64,000 nt of DNA from Bordetella parapertussis (GCA_945878355.1 CAMCTC010000005.1:35362-99361); one strand, 5' to 3'; numbered from the stretch's first letter, positions 44,298 through 53,185 are shown. Translations and numbers: made by a program. The notes: a model not told the origin generated them from the sequence alone.

Positions 44298-45538
44298 CAG
44301 AAGCCCATCGCGTCGCGCAGCTCGGCGTGCGAGTTCGCGTGCGTCGCCAGCGCGACCCCGGCCACCGCGGCGCCCCAGGCCTGGCGCAACGCGCTGACGC
44401 CCGCGGCGACACCGCCGGGGTGGCCGAAGATGCCGCCGCCGGCGGCGAAGATCAGGTCGGTGCTGCCCAGCGCGGCATAGGTGGCGGCTGCGACCAGGCC
44501 GGTCTGGCCTGAGCTGAACACTGGCATCGCTGACATCGGGGCGTCGGGCCAGAGAGGGCTGAGCACCGCGCGCGCTGCGGCGATCACGCTCGCGTCGTCT
44601 TCGCTGAATTTGTTGGCCAGGCCGTTGACATGCAGGTGGTCGGCGCCGGCCAGGCGCCAGATTTGCTGCCAGGGCGCGTAATCCCAGCCCAGCGCCGGGC
44701 AACGGCTGAGCATTCCCCAGCCGTTGCGGTGGGCGTGGATCGGCAGCTGGCTGTGCCGGCGCAGCTCTCGCAAGCCCAGCAGGCCGATCGAGTTCAGGCT
44801 GGCCATCACGCAGCTACCGCCGAGTTGCAACACCAGGTCATGGCGGCGGCGCATCTCGTCGAGCTCACCGGTCAGGTTGAAGGCCACCATCGCTTTCTTG
44901 CCCGAGCGCTGGGCGCCCGCGTCGACCTCGCGCATCACCGCGCGGACCCGTTGCTCGAACGGGCAATGGGTGCCGTCGGCCTGCAGCTCGTCGTCTTTGA
45001 TGAAGTCGATGCCGCCGTCTATCAGCTTGCGCACTTCGGCAGCGGTCTGTTCGGCGTCGAGTCCGACGCTGGGCTTGACGATGGTGCCGATCAGTGGCCC
45101 GCTCGCCACCCCGGACAGTCGCCGCGTGCCCTCGATGCCGAAAGCTGGGCCCGGGTAGGCGGCGGCGAACGCGGCCGGCAGCGTCAAGCCTGTGATGCGC
45201 AGGCCTGAGACCTGGCGCAGCTCGAACAGGTTGCCGGCAATCGTTGCCAGCAGGTTGGGCAGTGACGGGCCGATGTTGGCGATCGGCCAGGACAAGCTGA
45301 GTGCGCAGCGGCTGAAAACACTGCCTGGCGGGTAATGGCCGGGCAGGCTGGGTTGGGCCACGGTGTCGAGCAAGGCTAGCCGCTCGATGCGGGCGCCCGA
45401 TCGCAGTTTGAGCTCGGGGGTTTCATTGGCCAACGCCAGGAAAGTGCCGCTGGACTGCTCGCCGGCGATCACCTCTGCGGCGCGGCGGGGGTCGTCAGCG
45501 GTCTCCAGCCAGTAGCTGGCGTGGATGCGGTCTGTCAT
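44294..45538 (-). CDS. RuBisCO-like protein (OiaX/XiaX-type candidate)
   Basis: A 414-residue RuBisCO large-subunit homologue. Many active-site positions are kept: K155 in GTIVKPSVGL (RuBisCO K175), the carbamylated lysine and metal ligands in KDDE at 181-184, HAHR at 268-271, a lysine K310 near loop 6, SSGQ at 352-355 and GGG at 377-379. K177 of RuBisCO is replaced by serine, so it should not fix CO2. RuBisCO-like proteins beside DUF1537 kinases act on 3-oxo-isoapionate-4-phosphate, either as decarboxylase (OiaX) or as transcarboxylase/hydrolase (XiaX). I cannot tell which from sequence alone. Confidence 0.88.
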   Translation of the reverse strand: MTDRIHASYWLETADDPRRAAEVIAGEQSSGTFLALANETPELKLRSGARIERLALLDTVAQPSLPGHYPPGSVFSRCALSLSWPIANIGPSLPNLLATIAGNLFELRQVSGLRITGLTLPAAFAAAYPGPAFGIEGTRRLSGVASGPLIGTIVKPSVGLDAEQTAAEVRKLIDGGIDFIKDDELQADGTHCPFEQRVRAVMREVDAGAQRSGKKAMVAFNLTGELDEMRRRHDLVLQLGGSCVMASLNSIGLLGLRELRRHSQLPIHAHRNGWGMLSRCPALGWDYAPWQQIWRLAGADHLHVNGLANKFSEDDASVIAAARAVLSPLWPDAPMSAMPVFSSGQTGLVAAATYAALGSTDLIFAAGGGIFGHPGGVAAGVSALRQAWGAAVAGVALATHANSHAELRDAMGFW

Positions 45539-45558
45539 GGCGCTTGCGAGACAGCCGC

Positions 45559-46386
45559 TCAGGTGATGCGCCGGATGCTTTCGGCGATCTCGTCGCGCTC
45601 GAACACTTTTTTCCAGTCCTCGCGCATCAGCCGCGGTTTGCCGAAAGTGATGGCCTTGTTGCAGGCGTCCGAGAACTGGCCGGGGATCTGCTTGAAGATC
45701 ACTGCCGACAGGATCGTCATGTGGCCGAGCAAGAAGTCGCGCGCGCAGTCTGCGGGCACACCGCGCGAGACCACCTCGTCCATCGCCTCTCGCATCACGT
45801 CGAGCAGTGTCGCGCAGACTGTCTCGGACAGTCCGGGTTCGAGCAATGCCATCTGGTCGACCGTCAGCCGGTACGAACGCAGGATGGGTTGGTAAATCGT
45901 CTTGGCGATCGCCTCGCCGAGGTCGAAAGCGCTGTCCGGACCTTGCATCAGCGCGCTGGTGATCGATTGCGGCGCGGTGGCGCCGCCGAAATAGTCGACT
46001 GCGCCAGGTTGGTGCACCTCGGGGCTGAAGATCGTCGGGTGGCAGGGATGTGCGACGAAGTACACCAGGTCGGGCCGGGCGGGCAGGTGGCCGGCAAACG
46101 GTGCGGCGGCGTCTAGCGTCATCAGCATCGTGCCGGGGGCGAGCTGGGGCGAGATCTCGGCGGCGAGCTTGCCGATCAAGGTGTCCGGTACTGCGAGGAT
46201 CACCACGTCGACCCCGGCCAGCGCGGTGTCGACCGCCACGCAGTCAAGGCCTAACTCATCGTGCAGTCGCTGGCGACCGACGGTGCCGGGCTCGACATGG
46301 CGCACCTGGTAGGGCGAGCCGAGCAGGTTCTTCGACAGGCGCATGCCCATCTTGCCGCCGGCACCGAACAGTGCGATCTTGGTCAT
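45559..46386 (-). CDS. NAD-dependent dehydrogenase, ApnO-like (D-apionate oxidoisomerase candidate)
   Basis: A 275-residue protein with an N-terminal Rossmann fold (GAGGKMG at 8-14) and a 6-phosphogluconate-dehydrogenase-like helical C-terminal part. HPCHPTIFSPEV in the middle may hold metal or substrate. ApnO-type proteins oxidise and isomerise D-apionate to 3-oxo-isoapionate. The match is by build and by neighbours (RuBisCO-like protein and DUF1537 kinase directly downstream). CAGGAG precedes the ATG at 46386. It is the first gene of the unit. Confidence 0.78.
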   Translation of the reverse strand: MTKIALFGAGGKMGMRLSKNLLGSPYQVRHVEPGTVGRQRLHDELGLDCVAVDTALAGVDVVILAVPDTLIGKLAAEISPQLAPGTMLMTLDAAAPFAGHLPARPDLVYFVAHPCHPTIFSPEVHQPGAVDYFGGATAPQSITSALMQGPDSAFDLGEAIAKTIYQPILRSYRLTVDQMALLEPGLSETVCATLLDVMREAMDEVVSRGVPADCARDFLLGHMTILSAVIFKQIPGQFSDACNKAITFGKPRLMREDWKKVFERDEIAESIRRIT

Positions 46387-46456
46387 GGACAAACTCCTGT
46401 GGGGTTCGGCGCCTCGCCCTGTCGGTCGCGATGCAGCCAAGCGATGCTTGAATTGG

Positions 46457-46475
46457 TGGTATGACGAGTATGCCA
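46457..46475. promoter_or_regulatory. candidate GntR operator in the divergent promoter region
   Basis: TGGTAT-N7-ATGCCA is an imperfect palindrome (five of six arm positions match) in the 192-base gap between the divergent ApnO-like and SMP-30 genes. FadR-subfamily regulators bind palindromes of this general form. It is the only such symmetry I noticed in the gap. Confidence 0.4.
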
Positions 46476-46578
46476 CTGGCGCGACCAGCGGCGAACCCTG
46501 ATGCGGAGCACAGGCGACCCAGGTGACAATGATTTTTAAGCCCGGCGCGCTGATCGACGCCGAAACCGGAGAACGACG

Positions 46579-47529
46579 ATGCACCCAGACCCAGGCTGGC
46601 AAGCTGCCACCCGCTACCCCGACCCGGCGATCGAAATCCTCGATCCGCGCTTCAAACCTTACCGCTTGCATGCAGCCGCGGTCGAGCGACTGCACACCGG
46701 ATGCCGCTGGGCCGAGGGCCCGGTCTGGTTCGGCGACGGTGGCTACCTGCTGTGGAGCGATATTCCGAACAACCGCATCCTGAAATGGGAGGCGTCTAGC
46801 GGCCAGGTCAGCACCTTCCGCCAGCCCTCGGGTTTTGCCAATGGCAACACGCGTGACCGCCAGGGCCGGCTGATCAGCTGCGAGCACGGCGGGCGCCGCG
46901 TGATCCGCACCGAATACGACGGCTCGATCACCGTGATCGCTGACAGCTTCGACGGCAAGCGTCTGAACTCGCCCAACGACGTGGTCGTGAAGTCCGACGA
47001 CACGGTCTGGTTCAGCGACCCGCCTTTCGGCATCCTGGGCCATTACGAAGGCCACCAGGCCGAGGTGGAACTGCCGACCAATCTGTACCGCTTCGACCCG
47101 CGAACCGGCGATCTGGCGGTGATGTGCAGCGAGATCGAACGCCCGAACGGGCTGGCGTTCTCACCCGACGAGCGTCGGCTCTATGTCGTGGAGTCGGGTG
47201 TGCTGCCGCGCCGGATCCGTGTCTTCGATGTCGATGCCCTGGGCCATCTGTCCAACGACCGGGTGTTCTTCACTGCCGATGAAGACGGTGCGCCCGACGG
47301 TTTTCGCTGCGATGTCGACGGCAACCTGTGGGCCGGTTGGGGCACCGGCGCAGGCCACGACGGTGTCACGGTCTTCGCACCCGACGCCACGCCCATAGGC
47401 CGTATCGCGCTGCCCGAGCGCTGCGCCAATCTGTGTTTTGGCGGACCGGCGCGCAACCGGCTGTTCATGGCCGCCAGCCAGTCGCTGTATTCGCTCTACG
47501 TCAACACCCAGGGTGCGGCGCGCGGCTGA
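46579..47529 (+). CDS. SMP-30/gluconolactonase family lactonase
   Basis: A 316-residue six-bladed beta-propeller lactonase. Metal and catalytic residues fit E in WAEGPVW, N in LNSPNDVVVK and D in PDGFRCDVDGN. Such enzymes open sugar lactones to the acid. Divergent from the ApnO-like gene, it would supply D-apionate (or a related acid) from its lactone. ApnL, the described apionate lactonase, is a different family, so this would be a substitute. GGAGAACGACG before the ATG serves as ribosome binding site. Confidence 0.87.
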   Translation: MHPDPGWQAATRYPDPAIEILDPRFKPYRLHAAAVERLHTGCRWAEGPVWFGDGGYLLWSDIPNNRILKWEASSGQVSTFRQPSGFANGNTRDRQGRLISCEHGGRRVIRTEYDGSITVIADSFDGKRLNSPNDVVVKSDDTVWFSDPPFGILGHYEGHQAEVELPTNLYRFDPRTGDLAVMCSEIERPNGLAFSPDERRLYVVESGVLPRRIRVFDVDALGHLSNDRVFFTADEDGAPDGFRCDVDGNLWAGWGTGAGHDGVTVFAPDATPIGRIALPERCANLCFGGPARNRLFMAASQSLYSLYVNTQGAARG

Positions 47530-47769
47530 ACAACGCTGACTGGCGCCGCGCGCTCTCAAGCAAAGGTGGCCTGGCGGCTTGACCCGCATGGGGGACAGCC
47601 GGCTTCGGCCTATCTTGAACTCGCTGTCAGTCACGCCTGGGCCGTATTTCCTTTTTTAGCCAGCGCGGCCCGCGGGATGGCGCTGGCGGCGACGGCCGCC
47701 AGCGGTGCCGGCACGGTAGAGCGTCGATTCGGCTGGGGCCTGTGTGTTTCCTAGGACAGGGTCGAAGGA

Positions 47770-49050
47770 TCAGTCGTGACGGTTCGGGCCCATGAAGCCG
47801 AACAGGTAGCCGGCGACCTTGCGCATCTGGATCTCCTCCGAACCCTCGGTGATGCGATAGCGGCGGTGGTGGCGGTAGATGTGCTCAAAAGGCTTGTGGC
47901 GCGAGTAGCCGATGCCGCCGTGGACTTGCATCGCCCGGTCGGCGGCTTCGCAGACCAGTCGGTTGGCCCAGTAGTTGCACATCGAGACCTTGTCCGACAG
48001 CCGCTTCTCGACCTCGGGATGCGGCATGCTGTCCATCTCCCAAGCAGTCTTGCGGATCAGCAGCCGCAGCATCTCGACCTGGGTCGCAAGCTCGACCAGC
48101 GGGAACTGGATGCCTTGGTTGGTCGCCAGAGGCTTGCCGAAAGGCTTGCGTTCGCGCGCATATTTCACACTCTCGGCGACGCAGTACGCGGCGGCGCCCA
48201 GCGAGCTGGCGGCTTGACGGATGCGGTTCTCGTGCACGAAAGCCTGCGCCAGCGCGAGCCCGAAGTCGAGCGCGCCGAACATCGCGTCCTCAGGCACCCA
48301 GACATCGGTCAAACTGATGCGCGGGTGGTCGGTGGGCATGTTGAAGGTCCAGAGGTATTCCTCGATCTTCAGCCCCGGGGTCTCGGCCGGCACCAGGAAA
48401 GCAGTGATGCCCTTGGCCGCGCCGGGCTCGCCGCTGGTGCGGGCGAAGACGCAGCAATGGCTGGCGGTGTGCATGCCGGTGGTCCACATCTTCGCGCCGT
48501 CGATGCGCCAGCCAGCCTGGCCGTTGCGGGTCTCGCGGACCGCGGTGGTCTCCATGTGGGTGGCGTCAGAGCCGTGCTCGGGCTCGGTCAGGCCGAAGGT
48601 GATGCGGATCTTTCGCGCGAGCGAGCCGCGGATGAATTTTTCCTTTTGCGCCGGCGTGCCGAAGTCGCGCAGCATCACGATCAGCGGGAAGTTGCCGACC
48701 ACCGAGTGCTCGTTCTGCAAGTCGTTGAACAGCCCCAGGCCTTGCGAGGCGAGGTGGTCGCGGATCACCGACATCCACAGGTTGCTGCCGCCGTCGCCGC
48801 CGAACTCCTTGGGCAGCGAGAAGCGGAAGAATCCGGCCTCGTCGGCGAGCTTTTTGGCCTGCTCGAGCAAGGCCTCCCACTCGGGCCGCGGCAGACCGCC
48901 GTTGTCGAAGTCGGTCCGCGCCCATTCGCGCCGGTGGTCGAAGAAGCGCTCGTTGTCGTCCTGCGCTTGCAGCGGTTTGATCTTGGCCGTGATGAAGGCG
49001 TCTAGCCTTGCCAGGTAGGCGATCAGTTCGGGGGGAAGGTTGAAGTCCAT
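47770..49050 (-). CDS. acyl-CoA dehydrogenase (ACAD10/11- or LvaC-like)
   Basis: A 426-residue FAD-dependent acyl-CoA dehydrogenase. It shows FGLTEPEHGSDATHMETTA for FAD and substrate contact, VHGGIGYSRHKPFEHIYR, and RITEGSEEIQMR with the catalytic-base position seen in medium-chain enzymes. Its gene follows an APH-type kinase and a DUF6285 gene in the same order as lvaA-lvaB-lvaC of the Pseudomonas putida levulinate pathway. In that pathway the homologue removes phosphate from a 4-phosphoacyl-CoA to give an enoyl-CoA. Role here is inferred from that context. Confidence 0.88.
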   Translation of the reverse strand: MDFNLPPELIAYLARLDAFITAKIKPLQAQDDNERFFDHRREWARTDFDNGGLPRPEWEALLEQAKKLADEAGFFRFSLPKEFGGDGGSNLWMSVIRDHLASQGLGLFNDLQNEHSVVGNFPLIVMLRDFGTPAQKEKFIRGSLARKIRITFGLTEPEHGSDATHMETTAVRETRNGQAGWRIDGAKMWTTGMHTASHCCVFARTSGEPGAAKGITAFLVPAETPGLKIEEYLWTFNMPTDHPRISLTDVWVPEDAMFGALDFGLALAQAFVHENRIRQAASSLGAAAYCVAESVKYARERKPFGKPLATNQGIQFPLVELATQVEMLRLLIRKTAWEMDSMPHPEVEKRLSDKVSMCNYWANRLVCEAADRAMQVHGGIGYSRHKPFEHIYRHHRRYRITEGSEEIQMRKVAGYLFGFMGPNRHD

Positions 49051-49057
49051 CGGGGTC

Positions 49058-49474
49058 TCACTCCTTGGTTGGGTGTTCGGGTTGGGAAGAAAAATTTACC
49101 GCGCGCAGTTCGATCTCGCGCTTGTAGCTTGCATAGCTGGGCTGGTCTATCGCCATCTTGGCCAACGTCGTGGCCCAGAGGTGGTCCATCAGCCCTGGCG
49201 TGTCAGCACCGACCTGGCCTTCGTGGATTCGCGACGCGAGTTCGGCTTCGAGCTCGGGCAGGCTGGCGTCTAGCGTCAGCAGCGCTTTGAGCCTGGTCGT
49301 GGCATCTGTCTGTGCCGTGCCGCCCAGCCGCATTTCCCGGGCCACCAGGTCGACCGCGTTGGCGGCGACCCGGGCCTGGAACACGGTGTCGGCGGGCAGC
49401 TGCGGGATCAGGGTGTCGCGCAGCAAGCGGGCGACAGCGTCCAGCATGTCGGCACCATGGGGAACATCGATCAT
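49058..49474 (-). CDS. DUF6285 small protein (LvaB-like)
   Basis: A 138-residue helical protein with ANAVDLVAREMRLG and PGLMDHLWATTLAKMAIDQPSY, the pattern of DUF6285. These proteins regularly stand between an APH-type kinase and an acyl-CoA dehydrogenase. In the levulinate pathway a small protein in that place (LvaB) is needed for the kinase to work. The gene starts one base after the kinase gene ends and stops seven bases before the dehydrogenase gene. Confidence 0.78.
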   Translation of the reverse strand: MIDVPHGADMLDAVARLLRDTLIPQLPADTVFQARVAANAVDLVAREMRLGGTAQTDATTRLKALLTLDASLPELEAELASRIHEGQVGADTPGLMDHLWATTLAKMAIDQPSYASYKREIELRAVNFSSQPEHPTKE

Positions 49475-49475
49475 C

Positions 49476-50510
49476 TCAAGGTCTCCCCGCGAAGAATCGC
49501 ATCAGGTCGAGCTCGCTCTCGGACACCCGTCGGGCGATCATCGCGCGCTCGACCGTCGGGTCGCGGCCGCTGGCGAACCAGTCATTCATGCCGGCGCAGG
49601 CCAGGCCCCAGCGCAGGCTGCCCAAGGCGTCCCAATAGCGGACCCGCTCGCGGTCGACCGCTGTGCCGGACGCGGCTTGGTAGGCACCGAACAGGTCTTC
49701 GCGTTGACCCAGTCCGCCGACCGGTTGGTCGATCTGGCCGAAGCGCCAGGGCGGCAGGCAAAGCCAGGCCAGGTCTTCGGCCGGATCGCCGAGGTGGCCG
49801 ACCTCCCAGTCGAGGACTGCGCGAAGGCCGTCGCTGCCGATGATCAGATTGCCGTTGCGGAAGTCGCCATGGACCAGACTCGGGCGGGCCAGCTCTGCCG
49901 GCTGGTGGTCGAGCAGCCAGCGAAACGCCAGCTCGAACACCGGGCTGGTGCGGCCCATCGCCTGGTAGCGATGCTGCAGTTTGGCCAGCGTGATGCTCAG
50001 TGATCGCAGTGGCAACGGCGGCAGGCTGGCGCTGGGCACGGCGTGGATAGCAGCCAGTACCGCGCCGAACTCCGCCACCAGGCGGGGCCGCACCGCAGCG
50101 AACTCGGGGTCTCGCAGGATCTTGCGCGGGATGGTCTGGCCCTCGATGCGGGTCATCAAGAAGCCGTCGCCGATGCCGTCTTCGGCCACCAGCGTGTGGA
50201 TGACGCTGGGCAGCGGCACGCCGCTGGGCGCCAAGGCTCGGATCAGGTCAGCCTCGGCCGGCAGCGACAGCGATTCGGCACCGCGTGGGCCGCCGGGCGA
50301 GCTGCGCAGGATCAGCGGCATTCGCAATCGGTCACCGACCGCGTCGAACGACCAGGTCTGCAGCGTCGCCCCGCCCGACAAGCGGCGCAGACCCTCGACC
50401 CGGTCGGCGCCGGGCACGATCCTGGCGACCAGCGTGCACAGCGCCTGCGCAAATGCCTCGGCGCTGGGGGTCGTCGGGGGGGCGGTCTGCGCGCTCAAGT
50501 CCGGGTCCAC
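49476..50510 (-). CDS. APH-family phosphotransferase (LvaA/ACAD10-like acyl-CoA kinase candidate)
   Basis: A 344-residue aminoglycoside-phosphotransferase-fold kinase. It has the Brenner motif LVHGDFRNGNLIIG (catalytic D) and LDWEVGHLGDPAEDLAWLCL (metal D). An N-terminal ATP lobe with LRRLSGGATLQTWSF is also present. Members next to acyl-CoA dehydrogenases phosphorylate the 4-hydroxyl of acyl-CoAs, not antibiotics. The GTG start lies 16 bases inside the end of the enoyl-CoA hydratase gene. Confidence 0.87.
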   Translation of the reverse strand: MDPDLSAQTAPPTTPSAEAFAQALCTLVARIVPGADRVEGLRRLSGGATLQTWSFDAVGDRLRMPLILRSSPGGPRGAESLSLPAEADLIRALAPSGVPLPSVIHTLVAEDGIGDGFLMTRIEGQTIPRKILRDPEFAAVRPRLVAEFGAVLAAIHAVPSASLPPLPLRSLSITLAKLQHRYQAMGRTSPVFELAFRWLLDHQPAELARPSLVHGDFRNGNLIIGSDGLRAVLDWEVGHLGDPAEDLAWLCLPPWRFGQIDQPVGGLGQREDLFGAYQAASGTAVDRERVRYWDALGSLRWGLACAGMNDWFASGRDPTVERAMIARRVSESELDLMRFFAGRP

Positions 50511-51346
50511 CAGGGGTATTGCGGCGGCATGTCGGTCGACACCTGGCCTGGGAAGTTCGGCGCTCGCTTGCCGATGAAAGAGGCCACGCCTTCGCGGACG
50601 TCAGCGCCTGCGCCCAGCGTCATGTTCATCGCGGCGTCGAGCTTGAGCAGGTCCCAGGGCGTGGCCTCGGCGCTGAAGCGCCACAGCATCTGGCGCGTCA
50701 GCGCCACCGCGACCGGTGCGGTGTTTTCGACGATCTCGCGCGCGATCTCCTGCGCGCGGGCCAGCAAGCCCTCGGGCGACTCGACCGACTCGACCAGGCC
50801 ACCACGCAAGGCTTCGGCCGCGTCAAACACCCGGCCCGAGTAGCACCAGCGCAGCGCCTGCGGCAGCCCGACGATGCGCGGCAGGAACCAGGCGCTGGCG
50901 GCCTCGGGCACCAGGCCGCGACGGGTGAACACGCAGCCGAACTTGGCGCCGCCGCCCGCCAGCCGAATGTCCATCGGCAAGGTCAACGTCAGGCCGACGC
51001 CGACCGCCGCGCCGTTGATCGCGGCGATCGAGGGCTTGCGGCAATCGAAGATCGCCTCGATGAAGCTGCTGCCGTTGCGCGGCGCGCCGGCGTCGCCAAA
51101 GACCTTGGTCGCCGAATTGCCACCGAAGCTGTCGGCGCCCCCCGAGATGTCGGCACCGGCGCAAAAACCTTTGCCCGCGCCCGTGACGATCACCACCCGC
51201 ACCGCGTCATCGGTGTCGGCCCGACGGAATGCGGCAGCGAGTTCGCGTCCCATCTGCGCGGTGTAGGCGTTGAGCTTGTCGGGGCGGTTCAAGGTCAGCG
51301 TCAGCACGCCGGCGTCGAGTTCAGACAGGACTTGGGACTCACTCAT
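50495..51346 (-). CDS. enoyl-CoA hydratase/isomerase family protein
   Basis: A 283-residue crotonase-fold protein. The oxyanion-hole regions are GKGFCAGADIS and INGAAVGVGLTLTLPMDI; the helix with GLVPEAASAWFLPRIVGLPQA carries the second catalytic glutamate position. The ATG at 51346 overlaps the ligase stop as ATGA. It would hydrate the enoyl-CoA produced by the acyl-CoA dehydrogenase of the same operon. Confidence 0.9.
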   Translation of the reverse strand: MSESQVLSELDAGVLTLTLNRPDKLNAYTAQMGRELAAAFRRADTDDAVRVVIVTGAGKGFCAGADISGGADSFGGNSATKVFGDAGAPRNGSSFIEAIFDCRKPSIAAINGAAVGVGLTLTLPMDIRLAGGGAKFGCVFTRRGLVPEAASAWFLPRIVGLPQALRWCYSGRVFDAAEALRGGLVESVESPEGLLARAQEIAREIVENTAPVAVALTRQMLWRFSAEATPWDLLKLDAAMNMTLGAGADVREGVASFIGKRAPNFPGQVSTDMPPQYPWWTRT

Positions 51347-52905
51347 GCAGGGCTCCGGGGGTCGAAAATGCCGTCTGCCAGTTGCTGGCGAAGCTGGGCT
51401 TTGAGGATCTTGCCGGCTGCACTTTTGGGCAGCTCGTCGACGAAGATGTAGCGGCGCGGACGCTTGTAGCCGGCGATTCGCGGTTTGCAGAAAGCGTCGA
51501 GCATGGAGGCGTCTGCGGCGTCGCGCAGCCGAAGCAGCGCCACCACTTGCTCGCCCCAGATCGGATGGGCAGCGCCGACCACGGCCACCTCGGCCACCGC
51601 CGGGTGTTCGTAGAGCAGGTTCTCGACCTCGCGCGAGTAGACGTTCTCGCCGCCGCTGATGATCATGTCTTTCTTGCGGTCGACGATGTACATCCGGCCC
51701 TGGGCGTCGCGTTGACCGACATCGCCACTGAGGAACCAACCGTCGCGAAACGAGGCCAGGTTGGCCGCGTCATTGCGCCAGTAAGCCGAGAACACCTGGT
51801 CGCCTTTGATCGCCAGCTCGCCGGCTTGGCCATCGGCCACGTCCAGACCTTCGTCGTCGACCAGCCGGACCTGGGCCAGTGGCATCGGCGTGCCGCAGGC
51901 GGCCAGCACCCCGGGCTGATGTTGCAGCGCGCGCAGGTGCTCGTCGCGCGACAGGTACAACACGTTGCCGGCGAGCTCGGTCATGCCGAACCCGGTGCCG
52001 AAGCCGACCCCCGGCCAGCGCGCCATCGCCGCGCGTATCACCTCGGCAGGCATCGCCGACGCGCCGTAGGCGATGAAGCGCAGGCTCGAGGTGTCGAAAT
52101 CGTCGACGCGGGGGTGCTCGAGCACCATCGCGAGCATCGTCGGCGCGATGCTGTGGTGGGTGATGCGGTAGCGCTGCACCGCGCTCAGGTAGGCCTCGGT
52201 CTCGAAGCCTCGCATCAGCACGATGGGATAGCTGTTGAGCAGGTAGGCCAGCAGCGAATAGCCGGCGATGTGGAACATCGGGAACAGGAACAGCGCCACC
52301 TCCTGTCGACCGAGGTCGAAGGCGCACATCGTGTTGATGGCGCCGGCCATCAGGCTGCGGTGGCTCAGCAGCGCGCCCTTGGCCCGGCCGGTGGTTCCGC
52401 TGGTGTAGAGCAGCCAAGCCGGGTCATCTTCGGCGGCGCTGGGCAGCGCAGCATGCGCTGGGGCTGCTGCCAACCAGTCGCGGTAAGCCAGCGCCCCGAC
52501 GGGGGCCTCGCCCAGCACGACGAGTTTCAAGGCCTGCGGTCGGCTCGCCTGCAGCTGCTCGACCAGGCCTAGCCAAGCCGGCTCGACCAGGATCAGCACC
52601 GGTTCGGCGTCGTCCAGAATGTGTGCGATTTCGCGCGGACCCAGCCGGGTGTTGATCGGCACCATCACCAGGCCCGCAGCGGGAATCGCGAAGTAAGCCG
52701 CGAGAAATTCGGGTCGATTGCTTGACATCACCGCGACCCTGGCGCCAGGCGCGGCCTCGCCGACCAGCGCCCGCGCCAGTCGCTGGCAATCTGCATTGAA
52801 CAAGGCGTAGCTTGTCGCGCTGCCTTCGAAATGGATTGCCGCGTCGGGCGCGGCGCCGTGCGCAGCGTTGTGCGCGGCGTAAGCAGGGATGTCGCTGACC
52901 AGCAT
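51343..52905 (-). CDS. acyl-CoA ligase, first gene of the phosphotransferase/ACAD operon
   Basis: A 520-residue class I adenylate-forming ligase. It has YTSGTTGRAKGALLS, GFGTGFGMTELAGN and the hinge GWFLSGDVGQRDAQGRMYIVD. RKKDMIISGGENVYSREVEN follows, and the C-terminal lysine lies in LPKSAAGKILKAQL. It would make the acyl-CoA that enters the downstream enzymes. It is divergent from the thiolase-like gene; two copies of TCGTC-N6-GACGA lie between them. Confidence 0.9.
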   Translation of the reverse strand: MLVSDIPAYAAHNAAHGAAPDAAIHFEGSATSYALFNADCQRLARALVGEAAPGARVAVMSSNRPEFLAAYFAIPAAGLVMVPINTRLGPREIAHILDDAEPVLILVEPAWLGLVEQLQASRPQALKLVVLGEAPVGALAYRDWLAAAPAHAALPSAAEDDPAWLLYTSGTTGRAKGALLSHRSLMAGAINTMCAFDLGRQEVALFLFPMFHIAGYSLLAYLLNSYPIVLMRGFETEAYLSAVQRYRITHHSIAPTMLAMVLEHPRVDDFDTSSLRFIAYGASAMPAEVIRAAMARWPGVGFGTGFGMTELAGNVLYLSRDEHLRALQHQPGVLAACGTPMPLAQVRLVDDEGLDVADGQAGELAIKGDQVFSAYWRNDAANLASFRDGWFLSGDVGQRDAQGRMYIVDRKKDMIISGGENVYSREVENLLYEHPAVAEVAVVGAAHPIWGEQVVALLRLRDAADASMLDAFCKPRIAGYKRPRRYIFVDELPKSAAGKILKAQLRQQLADGIFDPRSPA

Positions 52906-53103
52906 CGAAGCTCGATTCCGCCGTTCAGCCGCCAGTCAGTCCACGCAGCACTGCGGGTCGGCGCACGAGCGTTCTCGCTCTATGCCGTGCAGCAGCAGCT
53001 GTGGCGACGGGGTCATGGTCATCGGGGTCCTTGCATGGTGGGTGGCCTGCGGCAGCTCGCTGCTGCAGCCTTCGATGTTCGCCCTTTGCCGGTCCGACCC
53101 CCA

Positions 53104-53119
53104 TCGTCGAAACCGACGA
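53104..53119. promoter_or_regulatory. TCGTC-N6-GACGA palindrome, copy 1
   Basis: TCGTCGAAACCGACGA, with six-base arms TCGTCG/CGACGA. It lies in the divergent gap 175 bases before the thiolase-like ATG. Three further copies occur in other gaps of the catabolic region. Confidence 0.55.
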
Positions 53120-53169
53120 ACTTGGCGCGCCAGCCGCAGCGCCGAGAACACCCGCCGGCCGGCAGCCGT

Positions 53170-53185
53170 TCGTCGCTTTGGACGA
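53170..53185. promoter_or_regulatory. TCGTC-N6-GACGA palindrome, copy 2
   Basis: TCGTCGCTTTGGACGA, 66 bases after copy 1 (centre to centre) and 93 bases before the thiolase-like ATG. Copies 2 and 4 differ at only two positions. Confidence 0.55.

Noticed and set aside
44294..45538. true CO2-fixing RuBisCO
   Set aside because: K177 of RuBisCO is replaced by Ser, no small subunit or phosphoribulokinase is nearby, and the neighbours are sugar-acid genes.
49476..50510. aminoglycoside resistance gene
   Set aside because: The fold is that of aminoglycoside phosphotransferases, but the operon with acyl-CoA enzymes points to an acyl-CoA kinase.
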